64,000 bases of DNA from Sphaerochaeta sp. (GTDB lineage: Bacteria; Spirochaetota; Spirochaetia; Sphaerochaetales; Sphaerochaetaceae). The DNA lies in contig JAKVPA010000004.1 in NCBI GenBank assembly GCA_022482495.1, positions 1 to 64,000 of the forward strand. Reading direction: 5' to 3'. Shown piece by piece: positions 43,818 through 53,334 of this stretch (within the stretch, counting starts at the first letter, position 1; each line of letters begins with the position of its first letter). The notes under the pieces are model-generated. The model was given only the letters and a program-made list of their open reading frames with translations. It was not told the origin of the DNA and made no database searches. Position numbers and translations under genes: made by a program.

Positions 43818-43835
43818 GTGTTATTATACTAACAC
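43818..43835. promoter_or_regulatory. Inverted repeat in the asd promoter region
   Basis: GTGTTA and TAACAC flank TTATAC in the AT-rich gap 43816-43952. It could be an operator or a weak terminator for the PII gene (no T run). A second AT-rich block TATGTTATAAATT follows. Confidence 0.5.
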
Positions 43836-43952
43836 TATGTTATAAATTAAGGAAATTTGTTCAAGAAGTCTTGCAACTTTGTCCCTTTTGTTGTATGGTG
43901 GCTTTCGCAAGTTTCAAGGGCATGGCCTTGAAGCGAAGGAAATGGAAAGAAA

Positions 43953-44972
43953 ATGGAAAAGAAAATCAAAGTCGCCGTCATCGGGGCTACGGGTGCCGTC
44001 GGGCAAGTCTTCATGTGGATGCTCTCGGACCATCCTTGGTTCGAATTGGCCTATCTCACTGCGAGTTCCGCACGTGTCGGGCTGAAGTACGGGGCTACGA
44101 CCCATTGGATCATTCCCGTTGAGATGCCGTTGAATGTCCGGAACATGGAAATCAAGGAATTCAACTTCGAGGCCATGAAGAAGGCCGGGGTGCAGATTGT
44201 CTTCTCCGCCCTTCCTGCTGAAGTGGCCCGGGAAGCGGAGCCTCAGCTTCGCGCCAATGGCTTCTACGTTTTCTCCAATGCCGCCGCGATGCGGTACGAC
44301 GATGATGTGCCCATCTTGGTCCCGGAAGCCAACCTGGAGCAGCTTTCGTTGATCGAGAAACAGGGATATCCGAATGGTGGGTTCGTCGTCACCAACGCCA
44401 ACTGCGTGACGACAGGGCTTACGATGACCTTGGCGCCGCTGCGCAAGTTCGGCATCAAGGACATCACCGTCAACACCTACCAGAGTGTCAGTGGAGCAGG
44501 GTATCCCGGACTGTCGTCGTTCGATATCACGGACAACTGTATCCCGTTCATCAAAGGGGAAGAGGACAAGATCGAGAAGGAAGCGAAGAAGATTCTGTCC
44601 ATCAACCCGGAGATCTACACCTACACGGTTCGTGTCCCGGTGATGGTCGGACATCTGGAAGCCGTCTGGCTTGATTTTGAGAAGAACGTCGAAGTGGAGG
44701 ATGTGATCAACGCATGGGCTGGTTTCCAGCGGATTCCTGGCCTTCCGTCCAGCCCGGAGCAACCGGTCACCTATGGTTCCGAGCCCACATTCCCCCAGCC
44801 GAAGTATGCGTTCTGGGGTTCTCCGAAGGGGATGGTCGTCTATACCGGACGGGTACGCAAGAAGAACAATCGGATCGGCTACATCCTGCTGGTCAACAAC
44901 ATCGTCAAAGGCGCTGCGGGCGGTTCCGTCCTGAACGCTGAGGCGTTTGTCACGAAATACGGCTTGCGCTGA
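43953..44972 (+). CDS. asd: Aspartate-semialdehyde dehydrogenase, archaeal/fungal type
   Basis: This 339-residue enzyme reduces aspartyl phosphate to the semialdehyde for lysine, threonine and methionine synthesis. The NADP site is [18 protein letters not shown], the catalytic Cys is in [12 protein letters not shown] and the catalytic His in [16 protein letters not shown]. The sequence type is closer to the archaeal/fungal class than to E. coli Asd. The related malonyl-CoA reductase cannot be wholly excluded. It stands alone after an AT-rich promoter region. Confidence 0.9.
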   Translation: MEKKIKVAVIGATGAVGQVFMWMLSDHPWFELAYLTASSARVGLKYGATTHWIIPVEMPLNVRNMEIKEFNFEAMKKAGVQIVFSALPAEVAREAEPQLRANGFYVFSNAAAMRYDDDVPILVPEANLEQLSLIEKQGYPNGGFVVTNANCVTTGLTMTLAPLRKFGIKDITVNTYQSVSGAGYPGLSSFDITDNCIPFIKGEEDKIEKEAKKILSINPEIYTYTVRVPVMVGHLEAVWLDFEKNVEVEDVINAWAGFQRIPGLPSSPEQPVTYGSEPTFPQPKYAFWGSPKGMVVYTGRVRKKNNRIGYILLVNNIVKGAAGGSVLNAEAFVTKYGLR

Positions 44973-45014
44973 TCACTTGGCGTTGCCGAACGAAGAGAGG
45001 CTGAGTATCTTCAA

Positions 45015-45030
45015 TGCGGAAGGTTCCGCA
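45015..45030 (+). promoter_or_regulatory. Dyad containing the only ribosome site of the exported protein gene
   Basis: TGCGGAA and TTCCGCA flank GG in a perfect dyad that ends directly before ATG 45031. Its centre GGAAGG is the only Shine-Dalgarno-like sequence, so folding would block initiation. ATG 45014 opens a six-codon frame (MRKVPQ) whose TGA overlaps ATG 45031. Confidence 0.5.
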
Positions 45031-45571
45031 ATGAAGAAAAAACTGCCTCTCTTTTTTTTGTGCCTCTGCATGATGACCAGTGTATTCGCTTCGTTTCATG
45101 CTTCGTCTTCCCAAACCGTTGTGGTTTCTGGAAAGGATGCCAACGGCAGGACGGTGGTGACCAGTCCTGCGATCCCCTCGAAAGAGCGACACGCTTTCCA
45201 TTCCCGGATGGCTGTCCGGCACCTGGCAAAATGACCAGGGGACGTTCACCTTCGCCGATGGAACGATCCGCTACCACGGGGATTTTTCCGCGGTGGGGCT
45301 GGACCGGTTCTTCACCGGTTCGGAGTTTGACCTCGCCTCATTGGTCTCCCAAGGAGACGCGGCCATCAAGGTAAAGAAGTTCTGGCATCGCCTGCAAGTG
45401 ACGATCTACACCACCCAAGGTGACATCTCGTTCCTGTTCGTCAAGAATGGAGACGCCATCCAGGTGAGCAACCGGTTGTGGCAGTACCGGAAGGAAACGC
45501 AGGATGACGGCGGGTACGCCATGTACCGCAGCGCGGAGAAAGGCACCGTCGGCACGTTCCAAAAACCGTGA
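45031..45571 (+). CDS. Small exported protein, frameshifted
   Basis: The gene begins with a signal peptide (KKKLPLFFLCLCMMTSVFAS) and VVVSGKDANGRTVVTSPAIP. One extra C in the C4 run at 45174-45177 then breaks the frame; without it the protein continues SDTLSIPGWLSGTWQNDQGT, FTFADGTIRYHGDFSAVGLD to a stop at 45571, about 179 residues. The C-terminal part looks like a lipocalin- or META-like small beta domain, but I recognise no family. It is exported, not lipidated. Confidence 0.6.
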
Positions 45572-47814
45572 TCACGCTTGGGTGATCACCGTCATGCAAT
45601 CCTTGACCATCACATGGAGCTTGCGGTCCTGCTGGGAGATATACCAGGACCCCTGACGAGGGCAGTGCTCACAGGATAGCAGCAACGAGTCGTGACGGAA
45701 ACAGCTTCTGCTGATGAACAGCGGGATGTTGAACGACGGGTTGACCACCGATGGAGTGAACGGCCATTCCGCTTGGTGGAACGACTGGGTCTCCAGCCAG
45801 AGGTACCCTCCGGTCAGGTTTTCCGGGAGCAACGAAGAGAGCAGTGACGCCGCGGCGGCGTTGGACAGGTACATGTAGATGTCTGCGAACACCATGCAGG
45901 AAGGATGCGCCTGTGCCCATCGGATCTGGGAGACGTTGTTCAGCCCGAAACGCACCGATGAAAGTGCGCCATCATCCTGGAGCTTTTTCACCACGGTTTC
46001 CAGATCCTGCCACAGCGCCTCCTCGGTGAACGTCACCGGAGGAAGCGGGCAGTAGAACCTGCCCATCACCTTGTACATCCTCTCCTCCGGCTTTTCCAGA
46101 TCGGCAAGCTCATGGATGTCCAGCCAGGGAATCGCCCTGCTGGTGGACAGCAGGTTCCGCTCCGGCAGGATTTCCGCCTGATGCGGTTTTGGCGCCGGCC
46201 GGTCGTACGGAGCATCCAGCCAGGAAGTGAGGAGCTGGTCCATCGTGGCGTACCAGTCCCGCCGCACCGCCTTGATCTTCGACAAGGGGAGGAAAATCCC
46301 GTCATCGGGAAGACCGGTCCGGTTGGAGACGGAAAAACGGCCCAACGAGAAGAAACTCTGGTCGCTTTCCTGGAAGATTTCGTGGAGCGTCTCTTCCAAT
46401 GATCGTGGTTTTTGCGCCCTTTCCATCACCAGCGGATAAATTTTTCTCACCCGTTTTCCACGGTAATCCAACCGGGTTTCGATGGTGATCTTTCCTTCTT
46501 CCAGCGTAATCTCTGTATCCAGGTTGACTTTCTCCGGTTTGAGATCCTTGCCCATGATGGGGAGCGTCTGGTCATGGCGGGAAATGACGAATAGTTCCTG
46601 TCCGACGACCGGGGGTGTGGCGCCCTCAGGAATGGCGATGGCTACCGTCATGCCGTTCTGGGCTTCCGGAGCGAAATGGTTGTAGGCGTCGAACATCTGC
46701 CCCAGTCCATACTGCACCACCCCGATGGGTTCTTCTTCCGAGGCGACGAAGTATTGGATGCCATCCCGCAGGGCCAGTGGTTCCTGGAGCGTCAGCACCG
46801 GCATGCCATTCCGTATCTCCCGCACCGTGCCGATCTTCAGGCCGCGGTGGCGGGGAAAACTGGTTGAACCGAGAGTGGGTGCCTTCCGTTCGGTGAAGTC
46901 CTGGCCGTCCCGACCGTAGTCGGCAAGCCATCCTCCCGTCTGCCTGCGGGCGAAGACAGTCTGCAACTCTTTGCGGAGTTCCTCGGTGTGTGCGGCCTCC
47001 TCCCCATCCAGCAGGGCCCGGTAGTACCGCGCCGCCGCCAAAGTGTAGGCGGGGCCTTTCATCCGCCCTTCCACCTTCAGGGAGTCAATGCCCATCTCCA
47101 CCAGTTCCTTCACCGCCTTGGTGCCGTCCAGATCGCTCATGGAGAGCCACCAGCCGCTCCGGTTGATGGGTTGCGGCGTCAGTTCGGCCGGTTTCAGCTC
47201 ATCTTTGGAGATTTGGAACCACGAACGGCAGATCTGTGCGCAGGCGCCGCCGTTTGCCGAGCGTCCGCAGAATTTCTCACTTGCCATGCAGAGGCCGGAG
47301 AAGCCATAGCACATCGCCCCATGGATGAACACTTCCAGCTTGATGGACGGGCACTCGTTCCGGATGGTCCGTATCTCCTCCAAAGTGAGTTCCCGGGAGA
47401 GCACTACCTGCTCGAATCCCAATTGTTCCATCATCTTGACGCCCTGGACGGTATGGACGGCCATTTGGGTGGATGCGTGGAGTTTCAGGGTGGGGAATTG
47501 GTCGTGGATGATGGACGCCACGCCCAGATCCTGGACGATGACGCCATCGCAGCCAAGGAACGCCGCCCTGCGGATCAAGGGCAACACCTGGTCCAGGTCG
47601 TCGTCACCGACCAGTGTGTTGATGGCGACAATGAATCTTTTTCTTATGGTCTCGCGCGTACTGAGGTGAGTTTGGCGAACTCCTCAAACGAGAAGTTCTT
47701 CGCCTCTTTGCGCGCGGAGAAGCGGGAGAATCCCAGATAGACGGCGTCTGCGCCGCCTTCGAACGCAGCGAGCCCCGCCTGAAGCCCGCCTGCGGGAAGC
47801 AATAATTCAGTCAT
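45572..47814 (-). CDS. U32 family peptidase / RlhA-like protein, frameshifted
   Basis: The restored protein of about 747 residues starts at ATG 47814 (TELLLPAGGLQAGLAAFEGG), contains GCDGVIVQDLGVASIIHDQF, the Cys-rich core CGRSANGGACAQICRSW and a long C-terminal extension typical of RlhA/YdcP-type U32 proteins. Such proteins are involved in 23S rRNA or tRNA hydroxylation rather than proteolysis. One base is missing near 47651-47661 (GTA CGC GCG where GTA GCG CGC continues the family sequence). The gene ends one base from the convergent exported-protein stop. Confidence 0.8.
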
Positions 47815-47853
47815 GGCCCTACAGTAGTGGAAACGCAGGGGAAAAGCAACGTA

Positions 47854-49197
47854 TCAACGACGCTTGCCAAGCTCGTCGACGATCCGCTGGTGCTCCTTCT
47901 CGTCCAGCGGATAGCGGATGATCGGGAGAATGCCGATCAGCGAGCAGGCGAAGGGGATCAGGGAGATCAAAGCGTGGATTCCCTGTTTGACCGGTTCGGT
48001 CTGGATGGTGTTGGGGACGAAGTGGAGCGAGGCCAGCGACCAGGCGATCACCACGCTGGTGATGGCTTGGGTGAGCTTGGCCAGGAATGTCTGGGTGGAG
48101 AAGATGATCCCTTCGTTGCGCTTTCCGGTGGTGTACTCACCCCACTCGATGGTGTCTGCGATCATGGCGGTCTGCACCACCTGAGGGCTTGCCATGCCAA
48201 GAGACGCGACGCAGTTCCAGAAGAGCAGGGCGGGGATGTTCCGCCATCCGGTCAGGTAGAAGCCCAGCGAACCGAGGGCGTAGACCAGATAGAAGCCGAT
48301 GCAGGTGCGTTTCTTGCCAAACTTCCGGGTGAGGAACGGCACCAGCGAGATGCCGATCAGGATGAACGGGATGTTGATGCCGGCGAACAGCGTGTACAGG
48401 GAGCCGTCCATCAGATTGTAGGTGGTGTAGTAGATCAGCATGGACAGCTTCGCCGTCTGTCCGATGCCGGTGAACAGTCCGGAGAGGATTACCAAGAGCA
48501 GCGGTTTGTTGCCGAAGATCGTGGTGAAAATGTCGCGGAACGTCGGCCGGCTTTCCGTATGGGGGCGCGTCACCCGTTCCTTCACGCCGAAGAAGGTGAC
48601 CAAAAAGCAACCGACGGTCAGCAGGCTGTACAGCAGGGCGACGATCTGGTAGCCCCGGGCCGTCTGCTGTTTTCCGAAGGCGTCCAGGAGCGGCTTGGTG
48701 ATCACCGTTGCCAACGCCACGGCGATGGTGGCCGAAAGACGGGGTGCGGAGACGATCCGCGCCCGGTCAGCGCCGTTTTCCGTAATGGTGGATGCCATCG
48801 CCCAGAACGGCACGTCGCTTGCCGTATAGATCATGCCGAAGCAGATGTAGGTGAACGCCGCCCACGCGATCTTTCCTGCAGGCGGGTAGGATGGGGTGGA
48901 GAAGGTCATAACGGCGAACGGGACGAACAGGATCGGCGTGAAGGCGAGATACGGCCGGAACTTTCCCCAGCGGGTACGGGTCCTGTCTGCCAGCATTCCC
49001 ATCATCGGGTCGTTGATGGCGTCCCACAGGCGAGCCACAAGGAGGATCACTCCCGCCGCTGCGGCGCCGATGCCGAACACGTCGGTATAGAAGAACAACA
49101 GGAACGACGACATGAAGTTGTAGATCATGTTCTGTCCGAAATTCCCGATGCCGTAGGCGAAGACCTCTTTTTTCCCAAGACGCGACGGATTATCCAT
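47854..49197 (-). CDS. GPH family sugar:cation symporter (MelB-like)
   Basis: This 447-residue MFS-type transporter has about 12 membrane segments. The signatures are EVFAYGIGNFGQNMIYNF at the N-terminus, RLWDAINDPMMGMLADRTRT with the conserved Asp, TRWGKFRPYL, and IEWGEYTTGKRNEGIIFS. It probably imports a glycoside, pentoside or hexuronide with Na+ or H+. ATG 49197 has no strong ribosome site. It stands alone and is divergent from the cNMP-binding gene. Confidence 0.9.
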   Translation of the reverse strand: MDNPSRLGKKEVFAYGIGNFGQNMIYNFMSSFLLFFYTDVFGIGAAAAGVILLVARLWDAINDPMMGMLADRTRTRWGKFRPYLAFTPILFVPFAVMTFSTPSYPPAGKIAWAAFTYICFGMIYTASDVPFWAMASTITENGADRARIVSAPRLSATIAVALATVITKPLLDAFGKQQTARGYQIVALLYSLLTVGCFLVTFFGVKERVTRPHTESRPTFRDIFTTIFGNKPLLLVILSGLFTGIGQTAKLSMLIYYTTYNLMDGSLYTLFAGINIPFILIGISLVPFLTRKFGKKRTCIGFYLVYALGSLGFYLTGWRNIPALLFWNCVASLGMASPQVVQTAMIADTIEWGEYTTGKRNEGIIFSTQTFLAKLTQAITSVVIAWSLASLHFVPNTIQTEPVKQGIHALISLIPFACSLIGILPIIRYPLDEKEHQRIVDELGKRR

Positions 49198-49264
49198 ATG
49201 ACGATTGTAGCATGAATTGTATAATCCGGATCGATTTGATACCATGGATACAGGAGGGTTCAAG

Positions 49265-49813
49265 ATGGAAGCCAACGGAACCGGCGGGAATCCGATCCTC
49301 CACGTGGAGAAGGATACCGTCATTTACAAGCAAGGGCAGGAGTGCTCCACCATGTTCCTTCTTCGCCAGGGAACCGTGGGGCTGTATCTGAACTATGGTA
49401 CGCCGGAGCAGTTCCAGCTGTGTGAGCTGTCCCAACCGGATTCAAGCCTCGGAGAGATGGGGTTGCTGGACGGGGAACCACGCAACGCCACCGCGGTGGC
49501 GCTGACCGATGCCGTGCTGGTGGAGATTTCCGAAGACAAGTTCGGAGCGTTCATCGCGCAGAATCCCATGGAGGCCCGGCAGATCATCGTCGATCTTGCC
49601 ATCCGGTTCAAGAATGTCACCCAGGAGCTGAAGAATGAGCAGGAAGTGATCCGGGAATGCCTGTCCACCCTTCAGGAGCAGGACGAAAAGAAAAAGAACA
49701 GTTTTATGGGAAAGCTGAAAAAATACACCGAGTACTTTTTTAACATCCCAAAGGACGTTCCACCGGACTTGTACGCCGGCTATTACAACCGTTTTCATGG
49801 CACGATGTTATAA
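49265..49813 (+). CDS. Cyclic-nucleotide-binding domain protein without HTH
   Basis: The 182-residue protein has a CRP-like beta-roll (residues about 15-125) with phosphate-binding cassette LGEMGLLDGEPRNATAVAL, including the Arg that contacts the cyclic phosphate. A helical tail follows (about 125-160, charged), then YFFNIPKDVPPDLYAGYYNR. No DNA-binding domain is present, so it is a sensor or scaffold. ATG 49265 has AGGAGG. A TATAAT at 49220 lies upstream. Confidence 0.85.
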   Translation: MEANGTGGNPILHVEKDTVIYKQGQECSTMFLLRQGTVGLYLNYGTPEQFQLCELSQPDSSLGEMGLLDGEPRNATAVALTDAVLVEISEDKFGAFIAQNPMEARQIIVDLAIRFKNVTQELKNEQEVIRECLSTLQEQDEKKKNSFMGKLKKYTEYFFNIPKDVPPDLYAGYYNRFHGTML

Positions 49814-49849
49814 TACTTGAATGTCTCATCAAAAAACGCTACCTTGAAC

Positions 49850-49893
49850 AATGGTTGACGGGGTATCAGCAACCGTTTTGTAATGGTTGATAC
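49850..49893 (+). promoter_or_regulatory. Leader repeats with two alternative stems before pckG
   Basis: AATGGTTGA occurs at 49850-49858 and 49882-49890. CAACC at 49870-49874 can pair with GGTTG of either copy, and GTATC/GATAC extends the downstream stem. These mutually exclusive hairpins lie in a leader of up to 100 bases (a TATAAT is at 49809-49814). They could form a switch for pckG. Confidence 0.45.
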
Positions 49894-49919
49894 TTATATA
49901 TTTCAACGAGGAGATGCCT

Positions 49920-51806
49920 ATGAAAATCAATGAACTCAAGCATGCTCGGCTGAAGAAGTGGGTGGAGGATTTCGCCACCCTGACTCAGCCGGACGACGTC
50001 GTTGTCTGTGATGGCAGCGCGAAGCAGTATGATGAACTGGCCGACCTTATGGTCGCCGATGGACTTGCGACCAGACTCAGTGAAACCAAGAAGCCCCATA
50101 GCCTTTTGTTCCGCTCTGATCCTTCTGATGTCGCCCGTGTCGAGAAACGGACGTTTATCGCTTCAAAGAAGCAGGAAGATGCTGGTCCGACCAACAACTG
50201 GATTGACCCCGTCGAACTGAAGAAAGAAATGACCGATCTGTATCGTGGAAGCATGAAGGGCCGGACGATGTACGTCATCCCGTTCTCCATGGGACCGCTG
50301 GGCAGCCCGATCTCCAAGATTGGTGTTGAGCTCACCGACAGCGTGTACGTCGTGCTGAACATGATGATCATGACCCGTGTCGGCACCAAGGTGCTGGACG
50401 AGCTTGGCAAAGATGGCTATTTCGTGCCGTGCTACCATTCCGTCGGCAAGCCGCTGGCCAAGGGTGAGAAGGACAATGGCGTTTGGCCCTGCGCTCCGAT
50501 CGAGCACAAGTTCATCTCCCAGTTCCCCGAAACCCGTGAGATTTGGAGCTATGGTTCCGGCTACGGCGGGAACGCTCTGCTTGGCAAGAAGTGCCTTGCG
50601 CTGCGCATCGCCACCGTTCTGGCCCGTGATGAAGGCTGGCTGGCCGAGCACATGCTGATCCTGAAAGTCACCAGTCCGGAAGGCAAGAGCCGCTATGTGA
50701 CCGGCGCCTTCCCCTCCGCCTGTGGAAAGACCAACCTGGCCATGTTGAAGTCGACACTGCCCGGCTGGGAGATCCACACCGTTGGTGATGACATCGCGTG
50801 GATGAAGTTTGGCAAGGATGGATACCTCCATGCCATCAACCCGGAGGCTGGATTCTTCGGAGTCGCTCCTGGAACGTCCATGCAGTCCAACCCGAACGCC
50901 CTTATCGCCGCCAGCAAGAACACCATCTTCACCAACGTTGGTCTGACCAAGGATGGGGATGTATGGTGGGAAGGCATCGGCTACGATGCTCCGGGCGAGT
51001 TGATCGACTGGAACGGCAATCCGTGGAAGCAGAACAAAGAGGACAAGACGCAGAAGCCCTGCGCTCATCCGAATTCCCGCTTCACCGCGCCTGCCAAACA
51101 GTGCCCGTGCATCGCGCCTGAGTGGGAAGCGCCGGAAGGCGTTCCTGTAAGCGCCATCCTGTTCGGTGGTCGCCGGCCCAGCACCATTCCTTTGGTACAC
51201 ATGAGCCGTGATTGGAACCATGGTGTATTCCTTGGCTCCATCGTGGGAAGCGAAGTCACCGCCGCCGCGCTCGACCTGAAGGCCGGCACGATTCGCCGTG
51301 ACCCGTTCGCCATGCTGCCGTTCTGCGGCTACAACATGGGTGACTACTTCCAGCACTGGATCAACATCGGCAAGAACGCCCCTGATCCGGAGAAACTGCC
51401 GAAGATCTTCTACGTCAACTGGTTCCGCAAGGATGCCGAGGGTCACTTCATGTGGCCGGGCTACGGCGAGAACAGCCGTGTGTTGAAGTGGGTCTTCGAG
51501 AGCTGCGAAGGAACCGCGCATTCGGTGGATACCCCGATCGGCATCATGCCGGATCCGAAGTACTTCGATCGCCCGGATTCCGTCACTCCGGAGACGATGG
51601 AGAAACTGCTCTCCGTCGATGTCGATGGCTGGCTGAAGGAAGTCGCTGACATCCGCACCAACCATTATCCGAAGTTCGGCAGCCATCTTCCGAAAGAGCT
51701 CGCTGTCTTCCTTGACACCCTTGAGAAGAACCTCAACGAGGCCAAGGCCGGCAAGTGGGACTACAAGAAGATTGGGGGAAGCTGCGGCTGTGGTTGCGGT
51801 TGCTGA
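49920..51806 (+). CDS. pckG: GTP-type phosphoenolpyruvate carboxykinase
   Basis: This 628-residue enzyme interconverts oxaloacetate and PEP with GTP/GDP and CO2. The kinase loop [12 protein letters not shown], metal site [10 protein letters not shown] and the start GPTNNW are family-specific. In fermenting anaerobes it often runs in the CO2-fixing direction, which fits the Na+ decarboxylase gene in this window. The last ten residues, [10 protein letters not shown], are a Cys-rich tail that I do not associate with PEPCK. ATG 49920 has GAGGAG. Confidence 0.96.
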   Translation: MKINELKHARLKKWVEDFATLTQPDDVVVCDGSAKQYDELADLMVADGLATRLSETKKPHSLLFRSDPSDVARVEKRTFIASKKQEDAGPTNNWIDPVELKKEMTDLYRGSMKGRTMYVIPFSMGPLGSPISKIGVELTDSVYVVLNMMIMTRVGTKVLDELGKDGYFVPCYHSVGKPLAKGEKDNGVWPCAPIEHKFISQFPETREIWSYGSGYGGNALLGKKCLALRIATVLARDEGWLAEHMLILKVTSPEGKSRYVTGAFPSACGKTNLAMLKSTLPGWEIHTVGDDIAWMKFGKDGYLHAINPEAGFFGVAPGTSMQSNPNALIAASKNTIFTNVGLTKDGDVWWEGIGYDAPGELIDWNGNPWKQNKEDKTQKPCAHPNSRFTAPAKQCPCIAPEWEAPEGVPVSAILFGGRRPSTIPLVHMSRDWNHGVFLGSIVGSEVTAAALDLKAGTIRRDPFAMLPFCGYNMGDYFQHWINIGKNAPDPEKLPKIFYVNWFRKDAEGHFMWPGYGENSRVLKWVFESCEGTAHSVDTPIGIMPDPKYFDRPDSVTPETMEKLLSVDVDGWLKEVADIRTNHYPKFGSHLPKELAVFLDTLEKNLNEAKAGKWDYKKIGGSCGCGCGC

Positions 51807-51827
51807 TTCCTGATTTCGTGTATTTCG

Positions 51828-51857
51828 CCCGTCCTCTTCGGAGGACGGGTTTTTTTT
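51828..51857 (+). terminator. Rho-independent terminator after pckG
   Basis: CCCGTCCTC and GAGGACGGG form a 9-bp stem closed by a TTCG tetraloop and followed by eight T residues. Confidence 0.95.
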
Positions 51858-51939
51858 CTGTTGCAACTTGTTTTGCATTTCTGACAGTTTTTCTGTTTTC
51901 CTCCTTTCCCCGTCTTCCCATGCACGCGCGTTCCACCAT

Positions 51940-51979
51940 AAAATTGAGAGACTTCCAAGAAAGTCACATCCTCAATTTT
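51940..51979 (+). promoter_or_regulatory. Structured 5' leader of the NCS2 permease gene
   Basis: An outer stem AAAATTGAG/CTCAATTTT (51940-51948 with 51971-51979) encloses an inner hairpin GACTT/AAGTC (51950-51954 with 51961-51965). The AAGGAG ribosome site starts 2 bases after the outer stem. The shape suggests a small regulatory RNA element; it does not match a purine riboswitch consensus. Confidence 0.5.
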
Positions 51980-51993
51980 CCAAGGAGTAATCC

Positions 51994-53268
51994 ATGGTAA
52001 CGAAAGCGTTGTATGGCCCCTCTGACAAGCCACCTTTGCGCAGATGGATCCCACTGAGCATCCAGCATGTGTTCGCCATGTTCGGAGCGACGATTTTGGT
52101 GCCGATCCTCACCGGATTGGATGTGAACACCGCGTTGTTCACCGCAGGTACCGGCACGTTGATCTATATCCTGCTCACCCAGGCGAAAGTCCCGGTATTC
52201 CTGGGATCTTCCTTCGCGTTCATCCCGGCATTGGTGACCATTTCCGGTACGTACGGATTGCCCTACGCGATGGGCGGCGCGTTCTTCTCCGGCGTCACCT
52301 ATCTGATCGTCGCGGGGATCATCAAGAAGACCGGGCTGGACTGGATCCACAAGGCGTTCCCGCCGGTGGTGATCGGTTCGGTCATCGTGGTCATCGGCAT
52401 GTCCCTGGCACCGACGGCGATGAACATGGCGATGTATCCCAATTCCGACGCGTCCCAGGGCTATTCCCTGGTGTTGTTCTCCATCGCCATCGTCACGCTG
52501 GCCGTCACGGTGATCATGAACATCTACGGCAAAGGATTCTTCGCCATCATTCCGATTTTGTTCGGACTTGCCGCCGGATACCTGTTCACCCTGATCATGG
52601 GCGCGTTCGTTCCCGCCTACAAGTTGATCAACTTCCAGGGCGTGAAGGATGCCGCATGGTTTGGCTTGCCCCATTTTTCCTTCCCCAAGTTCAACCTGGT
52701 GGGTATCCTGACGTTCGTCATCGTCAGCTTCGCCACCATCTGTGAGCACTTGGGCGACACGATGACCGTCTCCAAAGTGGTCGGCATCAACTTCTATGAG
52801 GATCCCGGTCTGCACCGCACACTCAGTGGTGACGGTCTTGCCACGTTGTGGGCGTCCCTGTGGGGTGGACCTCCCAACACGACGTACGGCGAGAACATCG
52901 GCGTGCTTGCCCTCACCGGCGTGTACAGCGTCTGGGTGACCGGTGGCGCAGCGGTCTTCGCCGTGTTGCTCTCGTTCTTCCCCAAGTTCGGCGCGTTGAT
53001 CCACACCATCCCCAATCCCGTTCTCGGTGGCATCTCCATGCTGCTGTTCGGCATCATCGCCTCCAGCGGCCTGAGGACCTTGGTGGAAAGCGGCGTCAAC
53101 TACCAGGACAAACGGAACCTGACCATCTCCAGTGTGATCCTCACCATCGGTATCGGTGGTGGTCTGCTTTCCTTCCCGATGGGAAACATGCAGTTCTCGT
53201 TGGGCGCGGTTGCGCTCTCCACGCTGGTCGGCATTCTGCTCAACCTGGTGCTTCCTGAAACAAAGTAA
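51994..53268 (+). CDS. NCS2 family uracil/xanthine permease
   Basis: This 424-residue nucleobase symporter has 12-14 membrane segments. The start LRRWIPLSIQHVFAMFGATI is typical of UraA. The substrate helices contain FLGSSFAFIPA, TICEHLGDTM and GGPPNTTYGENIG. The TYGENIG pattern fits uracil or xanthine. The window also encodes a xanthine-dehydrogenase-type enzyme, which makes a purine substrate attractive. Confidence 0.9.
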   Translation: MVTKALYGPSDKPPLRRWIPLSIQHVFAMFGATILVPILTGLDVNTALFTAGTGTLIYILLTQAKVPVFLGSSFAFIPALVTISGTYGLPYAMGGAFFSGVTYLIVAGIIKKTGLDWIHKAFPPVVIGSVIVVIGMSLAPTAMNMAMYPNSDASQGYSLVLFSIAIVTLAVTVIMNIYGKGFFAIIPILFGLAAGYLFTLIMGAFVPAYKLINFQGVKDAAWFGLPHFSFPKFNLVGILTFVIVSFATICEHLGDTMTVSKVVGINFYEDPGLHRTLSGDGLATLWASLWGGPPNTTYGENIGVLALTGVYSVWVTGGAAVFAVLLSFFPKFGALIHTIPNPVLGGISMLLFGIIASSGLRTLVESGVNYQDKRNLTISSVILTIGIGGGLLSFPMGNMQFSLGAVALSTLVGILLNLVLPETK

Positions 53269-53291
53269 CCGAATCATTTTTCATACGATGG

Positions 53292-53318
53292 GCACCGGTA
53301 CGCCGGTGCTCTTTTTTT
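53292..53318 (+). terminator. Rho-independent terminator after the NCS2 permease
   Basis: GCACCGG and CCGGTGC pair around TACG and are followed by TCTTTTTTT. A TATACT at 53323-53328 follows directly, so the next gene's promoter abuts the terminator. Confidence 0.92.
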
Positions 53319-53334
53319 GCGGTATACTGATGGC

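Noticed and set aside
43953-44972. Lysine riboswitch in front of asd
   Set aside because: The AT-rich leader is under 140 bases and shows only an 18-base inverted repeat, too little for that riboswitch.
50163-51878. A 571-codon open frame antisense to pckG
   Set aside because: It is a codon-bias shadow of a certain gene and shows no recognisable protein.
51940-51979. Purine or preQ1 riboswitch before the nucleobase permease
   Set aside because: The element is only 40 bases and lacks the three-way junction and conserved loops of purine riboswitches and the A-rich tail of preQ1-I.
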